This document shows positions 16,936 through 26,498 of a DNA stretch of 64,000 bases, piece after piece (within the stretch, counting starts at the first letter, position 1; every line of letters starts with the position of its first letter). The DNA comes from JADKHR01 sp041917295. GTDB lineage: Bacteria; Elusimicrobiota; Elusimicrobia; FEN-1173. Under the pieces are notes generated by a model, which worked only from the letters and a program-made list of their open reading frames with translations, was not told where the DNA came from and ran no database searches. The stretch spans positions 1-64,000 of the forward strand of contig JAYRXX010000059.1 of assembly GCA_041917295.1 (NCBI GenBank), in the 5' to 3' direction. The translations under genes were made by a program, and so were the position numbers.

Positions 16936-17934
16936 ATGACTTCCCCTCTTCCAGTTCTTTCGGGCATGCGGCCCACCGGCAAGCTCCATTTGGGTAATTA
17001 TTGGGGCGCTCTGGTGCCGTGGATTAAATTGCAAAACGATGGTCAACACCGTTGTTTTTTCATGGTGGCCGATCTTCACGCTTTAACCACGGGATACGAA
17101 GACACCAAAGACATCCAACAAAATATTTATGACATGGTTTTGGATTGGCTCGCCGCTGGGATTGATCCGGAAAAAAGCACGTTGTTCGTCCAATCCCGCC
17201 TTCCGGAACATTCCGAACTGTCGCTCCTTTTTTCCATGATCACGCCGTTGGGGTGGTTGGAACGGATTCCCACCTACAAAGAACAACTGCGGGAAATTTC
17301 CGGACGGGAGATTGCCACTCACGGTTTTTTGGGCTATCCGGTGCTCCAAGCGGCGGACATCTTGTTGTATAAGGCCCAGGCTGTTCCCGTGGGGGAGGAC
17401 CAGTTGTCGCATTTGGAGTTGACTCAAGAAATCGCTCGCCGGTTCAACCGTCTTTTCGGGGAGATTTTCCCGGAGCCGAAAGCCGTTTTGGGTTTGGCTC
17501 CGCGGGTGCCGGGCTTGGATGGGCGAAAAATGTCGAAATCGTATGGCAACGCCGTGGATCTCAGCGATACCCCCGACGTGCTTTGGCCCAAAATTCAGCG
17601 GATGTACACCGATCCGGCCAAACTGCGCGCCAACGACCCCGGGCATCCGGAGGGATGCGTCGTGTTCGCTCTGCACAAAATTTACAACGCCGATTCCTCC
17701 GTCCGAGAACAGGAATGCCGAGACGGCCGGATCGGGTGCGTGGCGTGCAAAAAGCATTTGTTGAATTTGATGGACCCGCTTAAAGAGATTCAAGAGAGGC
17801 GCGCCCAATTGGCCCAAAAACCCGGTTACGTCAAAGACGTCCTCGAAGAAGGAACCCGCCGGGCCCGCGCGGTGGCCCAACAGACATTGGCCGAAGTTCA
17901 AACGGCTCTTCATCTTCGCCCCGCACGCCCATGA
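16936..17934 (+). CDS. trpS: Tryptophanyl-tRNA synthetase
   Basis: 332 residues, class I synthetase with the HIGH-like PTGKLHLGNY and the KMSKS loop in GRKMSKSYGNAVDL. Charges tRNA-Trp, whose gene is at 407-481. ATG 16936 fits the usual N-terminus (LSGMRPTGKLH); the in-frame TTG at 16906 would add an unconserved tail. The stop overlaps the scpA ATG. Confidence 0.96.
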   Translation: MTSPLPVLSGMRPTGKLHLGNYWGALVPWIKLQNDGQHRCFFMVADLHALTTGYEDTKDIQQNIYDMVLDWLAAGIDPEKSTLFVQSRLPEHSELSLLFSMITPLGWLERIPTYKEQLREISGREIATHGFLGYPVLQAADILLYKAQAVPVGEDQLSHLELTQEIARRFNRLFGEIFPEPKAVLGLAPRVPGLDGRKMSKSYGNAVDLSDTPDVLWPKIQRMYTDPAKLRANDPGHPEGCVVFALHKIYNADSSVREQECRDGRIGCVACKKHLLNLMDPLKEIQERRAQLAQKPGYVKDVLEEGTRRARAVAQQTLAEVQTALHLRPARP

Positions 17935-18746
17935 CCGCCGCCGTCAACGACGTCAAGCTGGATGTGTTCGAGGGCCCGCTGGATCTGTTGTTGTTTTTAA
18001 TCAAGCGAAGCGATCTGGACATTTACGACATTCCCATCTCCAAAATCACATCCGAGTATTTGGCTTTGTTGGATTTAATGAAAGACTTGGATCTCAATTT
18101 GGCCGGGGACTATTTGGTGATGGCGGCGACCTTGATGCAAATCAAAGCCAAAACCCTGTTGCCACGGCCGTCGTCAGGAGCCGAGGAAGAGGAAGATCCC
18201 CGGGCCGATTTGGTGTCGCGGCTCTTGGAATACCAGCGGTTTAAGGAAGCGTCCCGCCATCTGGAACAAAAGTTGATCGCGGCCAAAGACGTTCATTTTC
18301 GCGGCGCGCCGATTTTGAGCGAAGGCGATTGCACGATGGAGGCGTCCCTGTTCGACCTGCTGGACGCGTTCCGCGACGTTCTCAAAAACATGAAACCCCG
18401 GGTGCGGGAAATTGAAAGCGACGACGTGCCCATCGAAGTCAAAATCAAAGACGTGTTGTCCTTTTTGGCGGCGCGGCCGTTTGCGACGTTTAAGGAAATT
18501 TTAACCCGGGAAACGTCCCGGCGGGGTTTGATCATTACCTTTTTAGCGGTTTTGGAGCTGATTCGTCTGCGCCAGATTGCGGCCCGCCAAACGGAATCGT
18601 TCGGCGACATCCGGGTGTATCACGTTAACGCGCTTCCCTCCGAATTGGCGGTGGAACCCGTGGCGGTGGAAGCGGACGTGCGGCCCGCCGCGATCTTGCC
18701 GGACGCTGGGCCGACGGAACCCACTCTTTCTGCGGAGGTCTCTTAA
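17931..18746 (+). CDS. scpA: Segregation and condensation protein A
   Basis: 271 residues with the kleisin signature VFEGPLDLLLFLIKRSDLDIYDIP and AGDYLVMAATLMQIKAKTLL. ScpA bridges SMC heads with ScpB for chromosome condensation. It overlaps trpS by 4 bases, and its stop shares a base with scpB, the usual scpAB pair. The C-terminal ~35 residues are Ala/Pro-rich and poorly conserved. Confidence 0.95.
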   Translation: MTAAVNDVKLDVFEGPLDLLLFLIKRSDLDIYDIPISKITSEYLALLDLMKDLDLNLAGDYLVMAATLMQIKAKTLLPRPSSGAEEEEDPRADLVSRLLEYQRFKEASRHLEQKLIAAKDVHFRGAPILSEGDCTMEASLFDLLDAFRDVLKNMKPRVREIESDDVPIEVKIKDVLSFLAARPFATFKEILTRETSRRGLIITFLAVLELIRLRQIAARQTESFGDIRVYHVNALPSELAVEPVAVEADVRPAAILPDAGPTEPTLSAEVS

Positions 18747-19399
18747 TGGAACGCGATGAACGGAAAAAAGTGTTGGAGCTGTTGTTGTGGATGACCGATC
18801 GGCCGCTCAAAATTAACGACATATTGAACGTCCTGGGAGACCCGGCTTTTACAGAACTGGAATTGCGCGAAGAGCTGGCGGGGTTGGGGCGGGATTTGGA
18901 CGAGCGCCAGGCCCCGTTTCATGTGGTGGAAGTGGCTCACGGATTTCAGTTGGCGTCCCGGCCGGCGTTCAGCCAATGGGTGCGAAAACTGTATAAGGAA
19001 AAAACCGCCCTGCGCTTATCTCCGTCGGCGTTGGAAACCCTCTCGATCATCGCTTACAAACAACCGTTAACCCGCGGCGAGGTGGAAGACATTCGGGGCG
19101 TGGACGTGTCGGGCACGCTGGAAACCTTGCTGGATCGCAAACTGGTCAAAATCGTCGGACGCAAGGAAGCCCTGGGTCGGCCGTTGCTTTACGGAACCAC
19201 ATTGGATTTCATGAAACAGTTCGGATTACGCTCACTGGACGAATTGCCTCGTCTCGAAGAGCTGTTGCCCGCCGAAACCGCGGATGTGTCTGTCGGTTCT
19301 TCGGTGGACATCGCGGCCTCGCCGGAACCGGCGGCGGCCCCCGACGTGCCCAACGACGCGCCCGCCGCCGAACTCACCTTGGAGGACACCCGTGCCTGA
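18746..19399 (+). CDS. scpB: Segregation and condensation protein B
   Basis: 217 residues made of two winged-helix units; typical motifs are LSPSALETLSIIAYKQPLTR and LETLLDRKLVKIVGRKEALG, with LYGTTLDFMKQFGLRSLDEL closing the domain. An acidic Ala/Pro tail follows. Works with ScpA and SMC. The gene ends over the galT start. Confidence 0.95.
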   Translation: MERDERKKVLELLLWMTDRPLKINDILNVLGDPAFTELELREELAGLGRDLDERQAPFHVVEVAHGFQLASRPAFSQWVRKLYKEKTALRLSPSALETLSIIAYKQPLTRGEVEDIRGVDVSGTLETLLDRKLVKIVGRKEALGRPLLYGTTLDFMKQFGLRSLDELPRLEELLPAETADVSVGSSVDIAASPEPAAAPDVPNDAPAAELTLEDTRA

Positions 19400-20402
19400 A
19401 CTTCGTCGAGATCCTGTCATTGGTCGTTGGGTCATCATTTCCACTGAGCGTAGCCGCCGTCCAGGCGGTCTGCGCACGCAAAGCGAAAGCCAAGGATCGG
19501 TTCCGTGCCCTTTTTGTCCGGGCAACGAATCCAAAACGCCTCCGGAAGTGTTGGCGTACGGTCCCCGCGGGCGCGGGCCCAACACCCCGGGCTGGTCCAC
19601 GCGGGTGGTGCCCAACAAGTTTCCCGCGCTCCAAATTGAAGGGGACCTTCACCGAGGCGGTGAAGACCTGTTTGACCGCATGGACGGGTTGGGGGCCCAC
19701 GAGGTCATTATTGAAACAGACGATCACACCAAACAGTTGGAAGACCTCAACGAAAACCAGGTCACCGATGTTCTTTTTAGTTGGCGCGATCGGATCCTGG
19801 ACTTAAAAAAGGATCCCCGGTTCGAATACATCCTGGTTTTTAAAAATCGCGGCACCGCCGCCGGCGCGTCGTTGGCCCACGCCCATTCCCAACTGATCGC
19901 AACGCCAATGGTTCCCATTCGCGTCAAACAGGAATTGCGCGGCTCCGACGAATATTATGAAAAGAAGGGCCGCTGTATTTTTTGCGAAATCCTTCGTTCT
20001 GAGATGGAAAAAAAAGAACGCGTGGTGGAAGTGACCGACGATTTCGCCGTCATCACGCCGTTCGCCAGCCGGTTCCCGTTTGAAATGTGGATCATGCCCC
20101 GTCGGCATTCGTCCAGTTTCGAGACCACCACGGATGCCCAGTTTCGGGCGCTCAGCCGAACATTGAAGAGCGTGCTGTCGCGGCTTAATAACGTGTTGGA
20201 CAACCCTCCTTACAACTTTATTGTTCACACCGGGCCCTTGAAAGCCAACCAATTGGCCCATTTCCATTGGCACATTGAGCTGATGCCAAAAATTGTGCAC
20301 ACGGCCGGGTTCGAATGGGGCGCCGGTTTTTACATCAACCCCACTCCGCCGGAACAAGCGGCCCATTATCTGCGCGAAGCGAACAACGGGCCGACCGCTT
20401 AA
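19392..20402 (+). CDS. galT: Galactose-1-phosphate uridylyltransferase
   Basis: 336 residues with LRRDPVIGRWVIIS, the zinc pair CPFCPG, and two HIT-like histidine motifs (GASLAHAHSQL and HFHWHIELMP). Exchanges UMP between UDP-glucose and hexose-1-phosphates. The GTG at 19392 has GGAGG at 19381-19385 and overlaps the scpB stop. glgA follows 9 bases later, so the pair probably serves sugar-nucleotide and glycogen metabolism. A related ADP-glucose phosphorylase role cannot be excluded. Confidence 0.88.
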   Translation: MPELRRDPVIGRWVIISTERSRRPGGLRTQSESQGSVPCPFCPGNESKTPPEVLAYGPRGRGPNTPGWSTRVVPNKFPALQIEGDLHRGGEDLFDRMDGLGAHEVIIETDDHTKQLEDLNENQVTDVLFSWRDRILDLKKDPRFEYILVFKNRGTAAGASLAHAHSQLIATPMVPIRVKQELRGSDEYYEKKGRCIFCEILRSEMEKKERVVEVTDDFAVITPFASRFPFEMWIMPRRHSSSFETTTDAQFRALSRTLKSVLSRLNNVLDNPPYNFIVHTGPLKANQLAHFHWHIELMPKIVHTAGFEWGAGFYINPTPPEQAAHYLREANNGPTA

Positions 20403-20411
20403 CGCCACAGA

Positions 20412-21902
20412 ATGAAAATCGTTTTCGCCGCCAGCGAAGCGACCCCGTTTATCAAAACCGGCGGGTTGGGCGAAGTGGTTGGCGCCTTGTCAATGGCGTT
20501 GGCCCGGGCGGGGCACGATGTGCGGGTGGTGGTTCCCCGTTACCGGGGCCTTTCTTCGTCGGCTCCGGTGGGCGCGGGGGTGGGGGCGGTTCGGATTCCC
20601 TTGGGCGTCGCCGAGGTTAACGTTCAGATCCATGAGGTTGTATTGTCCCCCCGGTGTCGGGCGTGGTTGGTAGACAGTCCGGTCCATTTCGACCGCGACG
20701 GTGTTTACGTGGATTCCATGGGCCGCGAGTACGGCGACAACGATGCCCGGTTCATCCTTCTATCGCGGGCGGCTTTGGAATTCCCGAAAGCGATGGGATT
20801 TCGGCCCGACATCATTCACGCCCACGATTGGCAAACCGGGTTGGTGCCCACTTACCTGCATTTGGCTTCGCGCCACGATCCGTTTTTCGCCAAAACCGCT
20901 TCGGTGTTCAGCATCCACAATATTGCTTATCAAGGCGTGTTCCCCAAAGAAACGATGGCGTGCGCCCGTCTGCCTTGGACCGAATTTACCGCGGAAAAAA
21001 TCGAGTTTTATGACCGGATCAATTTTCTTAAAGCCGGGCTGGCTTACGCCCAGGTCTTGTCCACCGTCAGCCCCACTTACGCTCACGAAACGCAACGCGA
21101 CGAGTTCGGCGTTGGTCTTGACGGTTTTCTCAAACGGCGGGCCGACCACTATTTTGGAATTCTCAACGGCATCGACCTCCGGTTGTGGAACCCCGCCCAG
21201 GACCCCCATTTGGCCCATCCTTTTTCAGTTAAATCCCTGAAGGGGCGGGTTGCGTGCCGGGCGGATTTACAGCGGACGGCGGGGTTGCAAGAAGATCCGC
21301 GCGCGCCACTGTTGGGAATGGTGTCCCGATTGGACGCTCAGAAAGGGTTTGATATTTTATTGGACATCCTGGACGATTTTTTTCGAGACGGGTGCCAGGC
21401 TGTTTTTCTTGGGCAGGGAAACCCGGTGTTTCAAGGAGCCTTGCGGACACTCCAACGTAAATTCCCCGGGCGCGTGTCTTTTTCGTCGGATTTCAACGAA
21501 CCATTGGCCCACAAAATTTACGGCGGGTCTGACCTGTTTTTAATGCCGTCGCGTTTTGAACCCTGCGGGTTGGGCCAAATGATCGCGCTTCGTTACGGAA
21601 CCGTGCCCGTTGTGACCCCCACGGGGGGTCTGAAAGACACGGTGCTTCCTGTCTCCCCGGACGGACGCGAGGGGGTGGGATTCGTGGCCGACCGCACCGA
21701 AACCTGGGCCTACCGATCCGCTCTGGAACGGGCTGTGAAATTGTATAGGTCGGATTCGGACCTGTGGCGGGCTCTCCAGCACCGGGGAATGGCGATGTCG
21801 TTTGATTGGAAAGAATCGGTTCGGCGGTACGTGGAATTGTATCGATTGGCTCAATCCAAAAAAAGGGTGGAAGGGTTTTCCGCCAAAGGACGGGGCCATT
21901 GA
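20412..21902 (+). CDS. glgA: Glycogen synthase (GT5)
   Basis: 496 residues with the N-terminal ADP-glucose site KTGGLGEVVGAL and the C-terminal GT-B motifs SRLDAQKGFDILLDIL and PSRFEPCGLGQMIALRYG. Extends alpha-1,4-glucan from ADP-glucose. Follows galT closely and overlaps the next gene by 4 bases. Full length. Confidence 0.95.
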   Translation: MKIVFAASEATPFIKTGGLGEVVGALSMALARAGHDVRVVVPRYRGLSSSAPVGAGVGAVRIPLGVAEVNVQIHEVVLSPRCRAWLVDSPVHFDRDGVYVDSMGREYGDNDARFILLSRAALEFPKAMGFRPDIIHAHDWQTGLVPTYLHLASRHDPFFAKTASVFSIHNIAYQGVFPKETMACARLPWTEFTAEKIEFYDRINFLKAGLAYAQVLSTVSPTYAHETQRDEFGVGLDGFLKRRADHYFGILNGIDLRLWNPAQDPHLAHPFSVKSLKGRVACRADLQRTAGLQEDPRAPLLGMVSRLDAQKGFDILLDILDDFFRDGCQAVFLGQGNPVFQGALRTLQRKFPGRVSFSSDFNEPLAHKIYGGSDLFLMPSRFEPCGLGQMIALRYGTVPVVTPTGGLKDTVLPVSPDGREGVGFVADRTETWAYRSALERAVKLYRSDSDLWRALQHRGMAMSFDWKESVRRYVELYRLAQSKKRVEGFSAKGRGH

Positions 21903-23482
21903 TTCCAATTTTCTTAAGGCCTGTTGTGTCGTTGCCTTGGACCCGTCGGCAGGTGGCGGCGGGTCTCGCCACGGTGTTTGCGGGGTTGTTTGTGTTTCAT
22001 TCTTTGCTCGCCCGGTGGATCTGGGAAAAAGACGCGAATGTCGAACTGTGCGTGGACGGGGCCGAGATTCAGCAGTTGGCGGACCAAGACGACAACACCA
22101 CGTGGCGAATTCTTGAATCCCTGCGGGAAAAAGGGGTCAGCTCGGTGGCGGTGTACTGGGATCCCCACCGGCCCCTGTGGGACGTGATGGACGAGTGGGC
22201 GCTTCGCCTTCCGCACGAAATGAGCTTGACTCTTCGACCGGAACCCGTGCCGTTTTCGGATTGGGCGCGGGGGTGGCCGCGAAACGCTCGGCCCCGACGG
22301 GATGGACCCGCGATCCAACACGTTCTGTTTTCGGGGCCGGCAGTGTTGGGCTTTCCCGACATGGGTCCTGTCCAAGAGTGGCTCAATGAGACCCCCTATT
22401 CTCTGCCGGTCATGGAATTCGGTCGGCAAAGGGGGCAAGGGGCTCTGCAAAAATTTTATCCCGGACGAATTGTTCGAGGCCATTCGTTCACGGAAGAAGA
22501 AATGGCTTTGGCCTCTTCCCTCACGGTGGTCACCCGGTTTCGTCGGGCGGTTCGTGAACGGGGCGTGCGCTTTTTGTACGTGAGACTGCTCCCCGGAATT
22601 CCCAAAGAGGCCAACCTGGATTTTGTCGGACGGTTGACGGGGGCGTTGCGGGCCGACGGGTGGCGTTTGGCTCCAACCCGCCCGCGCTACGACCGGTGGA
22701 ACGTTCCGTTCATCCCGTTGTCGACGGGTCTCCGGACCGGATTGGCGTTGGCGGTGTCGATCACGGCGCCTTTGGCCGCTTTTTTTTGGACCCTCCGACG
22801 GAAATCACCCTCTGTGGCGCCGCTGGGGTTGGCGGGGACCGCTTTGGCCGCGGGCTTGGTGGTCGCGGCCCTGTTGGCCACGCCGTCGTTTGCCTTGGGG
22901 TTTACCGTCTACAGAGGGGTCAAAGCCTCATTATTGATCCCGTTGGCGGTGGCCTTGTTTGCCCTCTATCGGGGCGACGAGCTCCGACGCATTTTAGACG
23001 AGCCGGTTACCGTTGGGCGGCTGATGTTGGGCGCGGTTGTCCTGGGCGCGGTGGCGTATTTCGTTTTAAGGAGCGGCCATGGAACCCTCGCGGACGCGTC
23101 GGGTTTGGAATTGTCGGTCCGAGGGCGTTTGGAAACTGCCCTGGGAATTCGGCCTCGGTTCAAAGAATTCTTAATCGGACACCCCTGTTTGTGGCTGGGA
23201 TTTTATTTGCGGTGGCGGTTGGGACACGGAGATCTTTACTTGCCCATGGGCAAGGGGTTGTTGCCTCAGGCGTTGCGGTTTCTTTTTCACGACGCGCGGC
23301 CGTTTTTGTTGGCCGGACTGATTGGCCCTCTTTCCATCATCAATACCTTTTGCCACGCCCACACGCCCTTGTGGGTGTCGATGGTTCGCACGATTCACGG
23401 GGTGTGGCTGGGCGCGTTGATCGGGTTGTCGGCCGTCGCACTCTTGGGATGGATGGAAAATCGTTGGAAATCTCTCCCGTAA
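21899..23482 (+). CDS. DUF5693 multi-pass membrane protein
   Basis: About 527 residues from the TTG at 21899 (shares bases with the glgA stop). One N-terminal helix, a ~250-residue extracytoplasmic domain with LESLREKGVSSVAVYWDP, then about seven C-terminal helices. DUF5693 proteins are commonly encoded next to CsaB, as here, and are thought to take part in pyruvylated cell-wall polysaccharide export or assembly. The neighbourhood is the main functional clue. Confidence 0.8.
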   Translation: MIPIFLRPVVSLPWTRRQVAAGLATVFAGLFVFHSLLARWIWEKDANVELCVDGAEIQQLADQDDNTTWRILESLREKGVSSVAVYWDPHRPLWDVMDEWALRLPHEMSLTLRPEPVPFSDWARGWPRNARPRRDGPAIQHVLFSGPAVLGFPDMGPVQEWLNETPYSLPVMEFGRQRGQGALQKFYPGRIVRGHSFTEEEMALASSLTVVTRFRRAVRERGVRFLYVRLLPGIPKEANLDFVGRLTGALRADGWRLAPTRPRYDRWNVPFIPLSTGLRTGLALAVSITAPLAAFFWTLRRKSPSVAPLGLAGTALAAGLVVAALLATPSFALGFTVYRGVKASLLIPLAVALFALYRGDELRRILDEPVTVGRLMLGAVVLGAVAYFVLRSGHGTLADASGLELSVRGRLETALGIRPRFKEFLIGHPCLWLGFYLRWRLGHGDLYLPMGKGLLPQALRFLFHDARPFLLAGLIGPLSIINTFCHAHTPLWVSMVRTIHGVWLGALIGLSAVALLGWMENRWKSLP

Positions 23483-24471
23483 CGTTGGCGGGGTATTTTG
23501 GGTACGGCAACGCCGGCGATGAAATGATTTTGGCTCTGTTGCGCCGGCGGTTGGATCCGGTCTTGTATTTGTCCGGACCTCGTCCGGTTGGGCCCGGGTC
23601 GGTTCCGCGGTTTCATTTCCCGTCGGTCTGGCGGGCGTTGGGGCGGTCCCGGGCGTTGGTGGTCGGCGGCGGGGAATTGTTTCAAACCCGCACCAGTGTT
23701 CGGAGCCTGATCTATTATTTGGCCGTGCCTTGGCTTGCGCGACAGCGGGGTCTCCCGGTGATGCTTTTCGGCGCGGCCTTGGATCCGTCCCTTGGAAAAA
23801 TCGGCCAGAGGTTGGTGGCAGTGGCGTTGCGCTCGGCCAAAGCCCTTTGGGTTCGAGACGAAACGTCCGCGCGTTTCTTAGCCGCCCACGGCACAGCCGC
23901 GCGGATTATGCCGGATGCGGTGTGGGCCTGGCCGCGCCCAACCGGAGCCCAGCCCAGCCAATTGCGTCGAATTTTATGGGTCCTGCGGTTCCCGCGCCAG
24001 GGGCGAAGCGGGCACTTTTCTCTGGGGGAATCGCCGTGGCCTCGGGAATGGGAGCATGGGGTTTTGCCTTTGGATCCAACGGAAGACGCGGAGGGAGTGG
24101 GTGTGTTTCGGTCCGGCGCGCCCTTCGCGACGCGTTTAGAGCGGTGGACGGATCCAGACGATCTATTGAGGGTCATGGGCCGGTATGATTTGGTTATCAC
24201 CATGCGTTATCACGGCCTGGTGTGCGCCGCGTTGGCGGGGCGCCCGGCCCTGGCGATTCCCGGGCACGGAAAAGTGCGGGATTTGGCCGTCGAGTTGGGT
24301 GTGCCGGCGGTGGAGCCGTGGTCCGAGCCGGTGAATTGGCCGACGGTTCTCAATGGGTCCTTTATGAAAGGACCCATCGGGGTCGGCCGCCGTCCGGACG
24401 AGGCGCGCCGGGCTTTGGACGACTTGGCTCTTCAGATTAAAAACGTCTGCCCGGTTTATAGCGCGAAATGA
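23449..24471 (+). CDS. csaB: Polysaccharide pyruvyl transferase (CsaB-like)
   Basis: 340 residues. GYFGYGNAGDEMILALL opens the family domain; LVVGGGELFQ, WVRDETSARFL and YDLVITMRYHGLVCAALAG are typical. CsaB puts pyruvate ketals on secondary cell-wall polysaccharide, which SLH-domain proteins bind. The ATG at 23449 overlaps the DUF5693 gene by 34 bases; a TTG at 23464 is an alternative start. Confidence 0.87.
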   Translation: MDGKSLEISPVTLAGYFGYGNAGDEMILALLRRRLDPVLYLSGPRPVGPGSVPRFHFPSVWRALGRSRALVVGGGELFQTRTSVRSLIYYLAVPWLARQRGLPVMLFGAALDPSLGKIGQRLVAVALRSAKALWVRDETSARFLAAHGTAARIMPDAVWAWPRPTGAQPSQLRRILWVLRFPRQGRSGHFSLGESPWPREWEHGVLPLDPTEDAEGVGVFRSGAPFATRLERWTDPDDLLRVMGRYDLVITMRYHGLVCAALAGRPALAIPGHGKVRDLAVELGVPAVEPWSEPVNWPTVLNGSFMKGPIGVGRRPDEARRALDDLALQIKNVCPVYSAK

Positions 24472-24516
24472 TAAAATACCCAAGCGGGTCAAAGCGATCA
24501 GTGACGGAGATCCTCT

Positions 24517-25314
24517 GTGCCAACACAAGCCATTAAAGAACGGCTGGAAACCTTGATCCCTCAAATTCGTCGGAGACAGTCGGTTCCCTTGGCGGGGGCG
24601 CCGCGGCGCTCCTTTTTTCAAGCGGGTGCCTTGATCCTGGCGGTGGGTGTGGGGTTTGCCTTCTCTCTGGCCGAACACACCCGCCGGCTGGCCACAACAT
24701 TCTTGGATCAGGAAGTCAACGGGTTTAAATTCGATGTTTTTCTCGCTGATTCGGCCGACCGGCCGTTCATCGAAGAACGCCTTTTGACAACATCGGGCGT
24801 TCGATCGGTTCGATTTGTTCCGAAAGAAGAAGCGCTGGGCCGCGCGCAAGAAAATCCCGCCCTGGCCGAAAGCCTGAAATGGGTTGTTCGCAACCCCCTT
24901 CCCGAATCATTCGATGTGGATTGGACTCCTTCGTTTCTCCTCTCCGGTAATGTTCCGGCGTCCGCCGAGTCCTGGGCGGACCTGCCTGGGGTTTTGTCGT
25001 TGGCCTTTGACCGTCCGCGCCTTGATCGCATGGCTTTGCTGGGACGTATCGTTAATCAGTGGGACGTCATTTTTTCCAGTTTGTTTTGGGTGGGAGCGGT
25101 GTTGTGTTTTCTTGGTGTGGGTCGGCTGGTTCGAAGGGGGGCGGCCCGATCCCTTAATTCGTTTTTATTGGCCGCCGCGGCGGGCGCCCTTTGCGGAGGG
25201 GTTGGCGCCACCGCGGTGTGGTTGTGGTTGGGGTCCTGGGCCGGGGCCGGAATCGTAGCCGGGGGGGCGGTGGGGGCTTTGGCGTTTCTTGGAAGGGACG
25301 TCGCCAACGGATGA
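24517..25314 (+). CDS. ftsX: FtsX-like permease
   Basis: 265 residues with one N-terminal helix (about 35-52), an extracytoplasmic domain starting DQEVNGFKFDVFLADSAD, and three C-terminal helices, the FtsX topology. FtsX normally pairs with the ATPase FtsE to control cell-wall hydrolases at division. No ftsE is adjacent. The GTG has GGAGA upstream. It overlaps the EnvC-like gene by 4 bases, which supports an FtsX-EnvC module. Confidence 0.8.
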   Translation: MPTQAIKERLETLIPQIRRRQSVPLAGAPRRSFFQAGALILAVGVGFAFSLAEHTRRLATTFLDQEVNGFKFDVFLADSADRPFIEERLLTTSGVRSVRFVPKEEALGRAQENPALAESLKWVVRNPLPESFDVDWTPSFLLSGNVPASAESWADLPGVLSLAFDRPRLDRMALLGRIVNQWDVIFSSLFWVGAVLCFLGVGRLVRRGAARSLNSFLLAAAAGALCGGVGATAVWLWLGSWAGAGIVAGGAVGALAFLGRDVANG

Positions 25315-26498
25315 CCGCCCGTCTGATCGTCGTTTTGGGGATGGGGTTGGCGGTGTCTTTCCCGTCAGCCCGGGCGTCGAAGGACGCGGTGAAATCCAAA
25401 CAAGAAAGCCTTAAGAAAATTCAATCGGAATTAAAAGCCAAAAACAAAGAAAAAGAAATGGCCGCCCGAAAATCCAACGAGTTGCGGCGGGAAGTGGATC
25501 GGGCTTCCAAAGATCTTAACGCGGCGCGGCGGTCGTTGAGGGAAACCGGGTCTCGGTTGGAAGAGGCGGAAAAAAATCGAGCCGATGCGGAGGCCCGTTT
25601 GTTGTCGTCTTACCAGGATTTGCGGGAGTGGCGGGTTCGTTTGTCCAGCGGGGTTCAAAACTATTATGTTCGCTGGAGCGTGGGGGGGGAAGGCACGTTG
25701 CCTTCTTTGGTGTATGAGAACGCGTTGTTGCGGGAACGGACCGCCCAGTTAAAATACGCCCAAGAAAACCACAAAAACGTGGAAGTTCTGCGAGACGAAT
25801 TGTCTTCGGCCGAACAGCACTTGCGGCGCGTTCAAGTTAAAAAGCAGGGCGACGAACTGCAAGCCGAAGTGGCGCGCAATCGTCTTAAACAGTTGCAAAA
25901 AACCGAAGAGGGCCGTCGGCTGGTGTTGGAACGGCAAATCCAAGAATTAAACGCCTCCGCCAAGAAATTTGAAAAATGGATCGAGGATTTGATTTTGAAG
26001 GAACGTCGGGAACAGGCCCGCCGTGCCGCGGCGAAAAAAGCGGCCCCGGCACGGACCAAAGAACCCCGGGGCCTGGCCGGAAAATGGAAAGGGTTGTTGG
26101 AATGGCCCGTGGAAGGGCCGGTGGTGGAAAAATTTGGGCGTAAGGTGGACGCGGACATGGGCGTTCCCACGATTGTTAATGGCATCACGATTCGGCCCGC
26201 CGCGCTGTCTCCCGTGGGCGCGTCCCAGGCGGGAGAGGTTCTGTTTGCTGGGCCGTTTATGAACTACGGTTTGATGGCGCTTGTAAGCCATTCCGACGGA
26301 CTTCACACCATTTACGCCCATTTGGGCGGATTGCAAGTTTCCCGAGGCCAGACCGTGGCGGCGGGGCAAACCGTGGGTGTCCCGGGGAAAGACGATGAGG
26401 GCCGTCCGACGGTCTATTTTGAAGTGCGGATGGACGGCGACCCCGTGAATCCCGAGGGATGGCTCAAATCCGATGCGAAGAGGAGAACGATTCCATGA
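25311..26498 (+). CDS. EnvC-like murein hydrolase activator (degenerate LytM/M23)
   Basis: 395 residues: signal peptide (about 1-20), a long coiled coil (about 22-260, rich in Lys/Glu/Arg), then a LytM domain (about 285-390). The zinc ligands of active M23 enzymes are incomplete: NGITIRP stands where HxxxD is expected and PTVYFEVR where HLHFE is expected; only the His in TIYAHLGG remains. That is the EnvC pattern, an activator rather than an enzyme. Gene order ftsX-envC-ctpA fits. Confidence 0.85.
   Translation: MTARLIVVLGMGLAVSFPSARASKDAVKSKQESLKKIQSELKAKNKEKEMAARKSNELRREVDRASKDLNAARRSLRETGSRLEEAEKNRADAEARLLSSYQDLREWRVRLSSGVQNYYVRWSVGGEGTLPSLVYENALLRERTAQLKYAQENHKNVEVLRDELSSAEQHLRRVQVKKQGDELQAEVARNRLKQLQKTEEGRRLVLERQIQELNASAKKFEKWIEDLILKERREQARRAAAKKAAPARTKEPRGLAGKWKGLLEWPVEGPVVEKFGRKVDADMGVPTIVNGITIRPAALSPVGASQAGEVLFAGPFMNYGLMALVSHSDGLHTIYAHLGGLQVSRGQTVAAGQTVGVPGKDDEGRPTVYFEVRMDGDPVNPEGWLKSDAKRRTIP

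Noticed and set aside
22660..23448. Long upstream extension of the csaB frame
   Set aside because: It lies within the DUF5693 gene and encodes an Arg/Gly-rich shadow with no family similarity.
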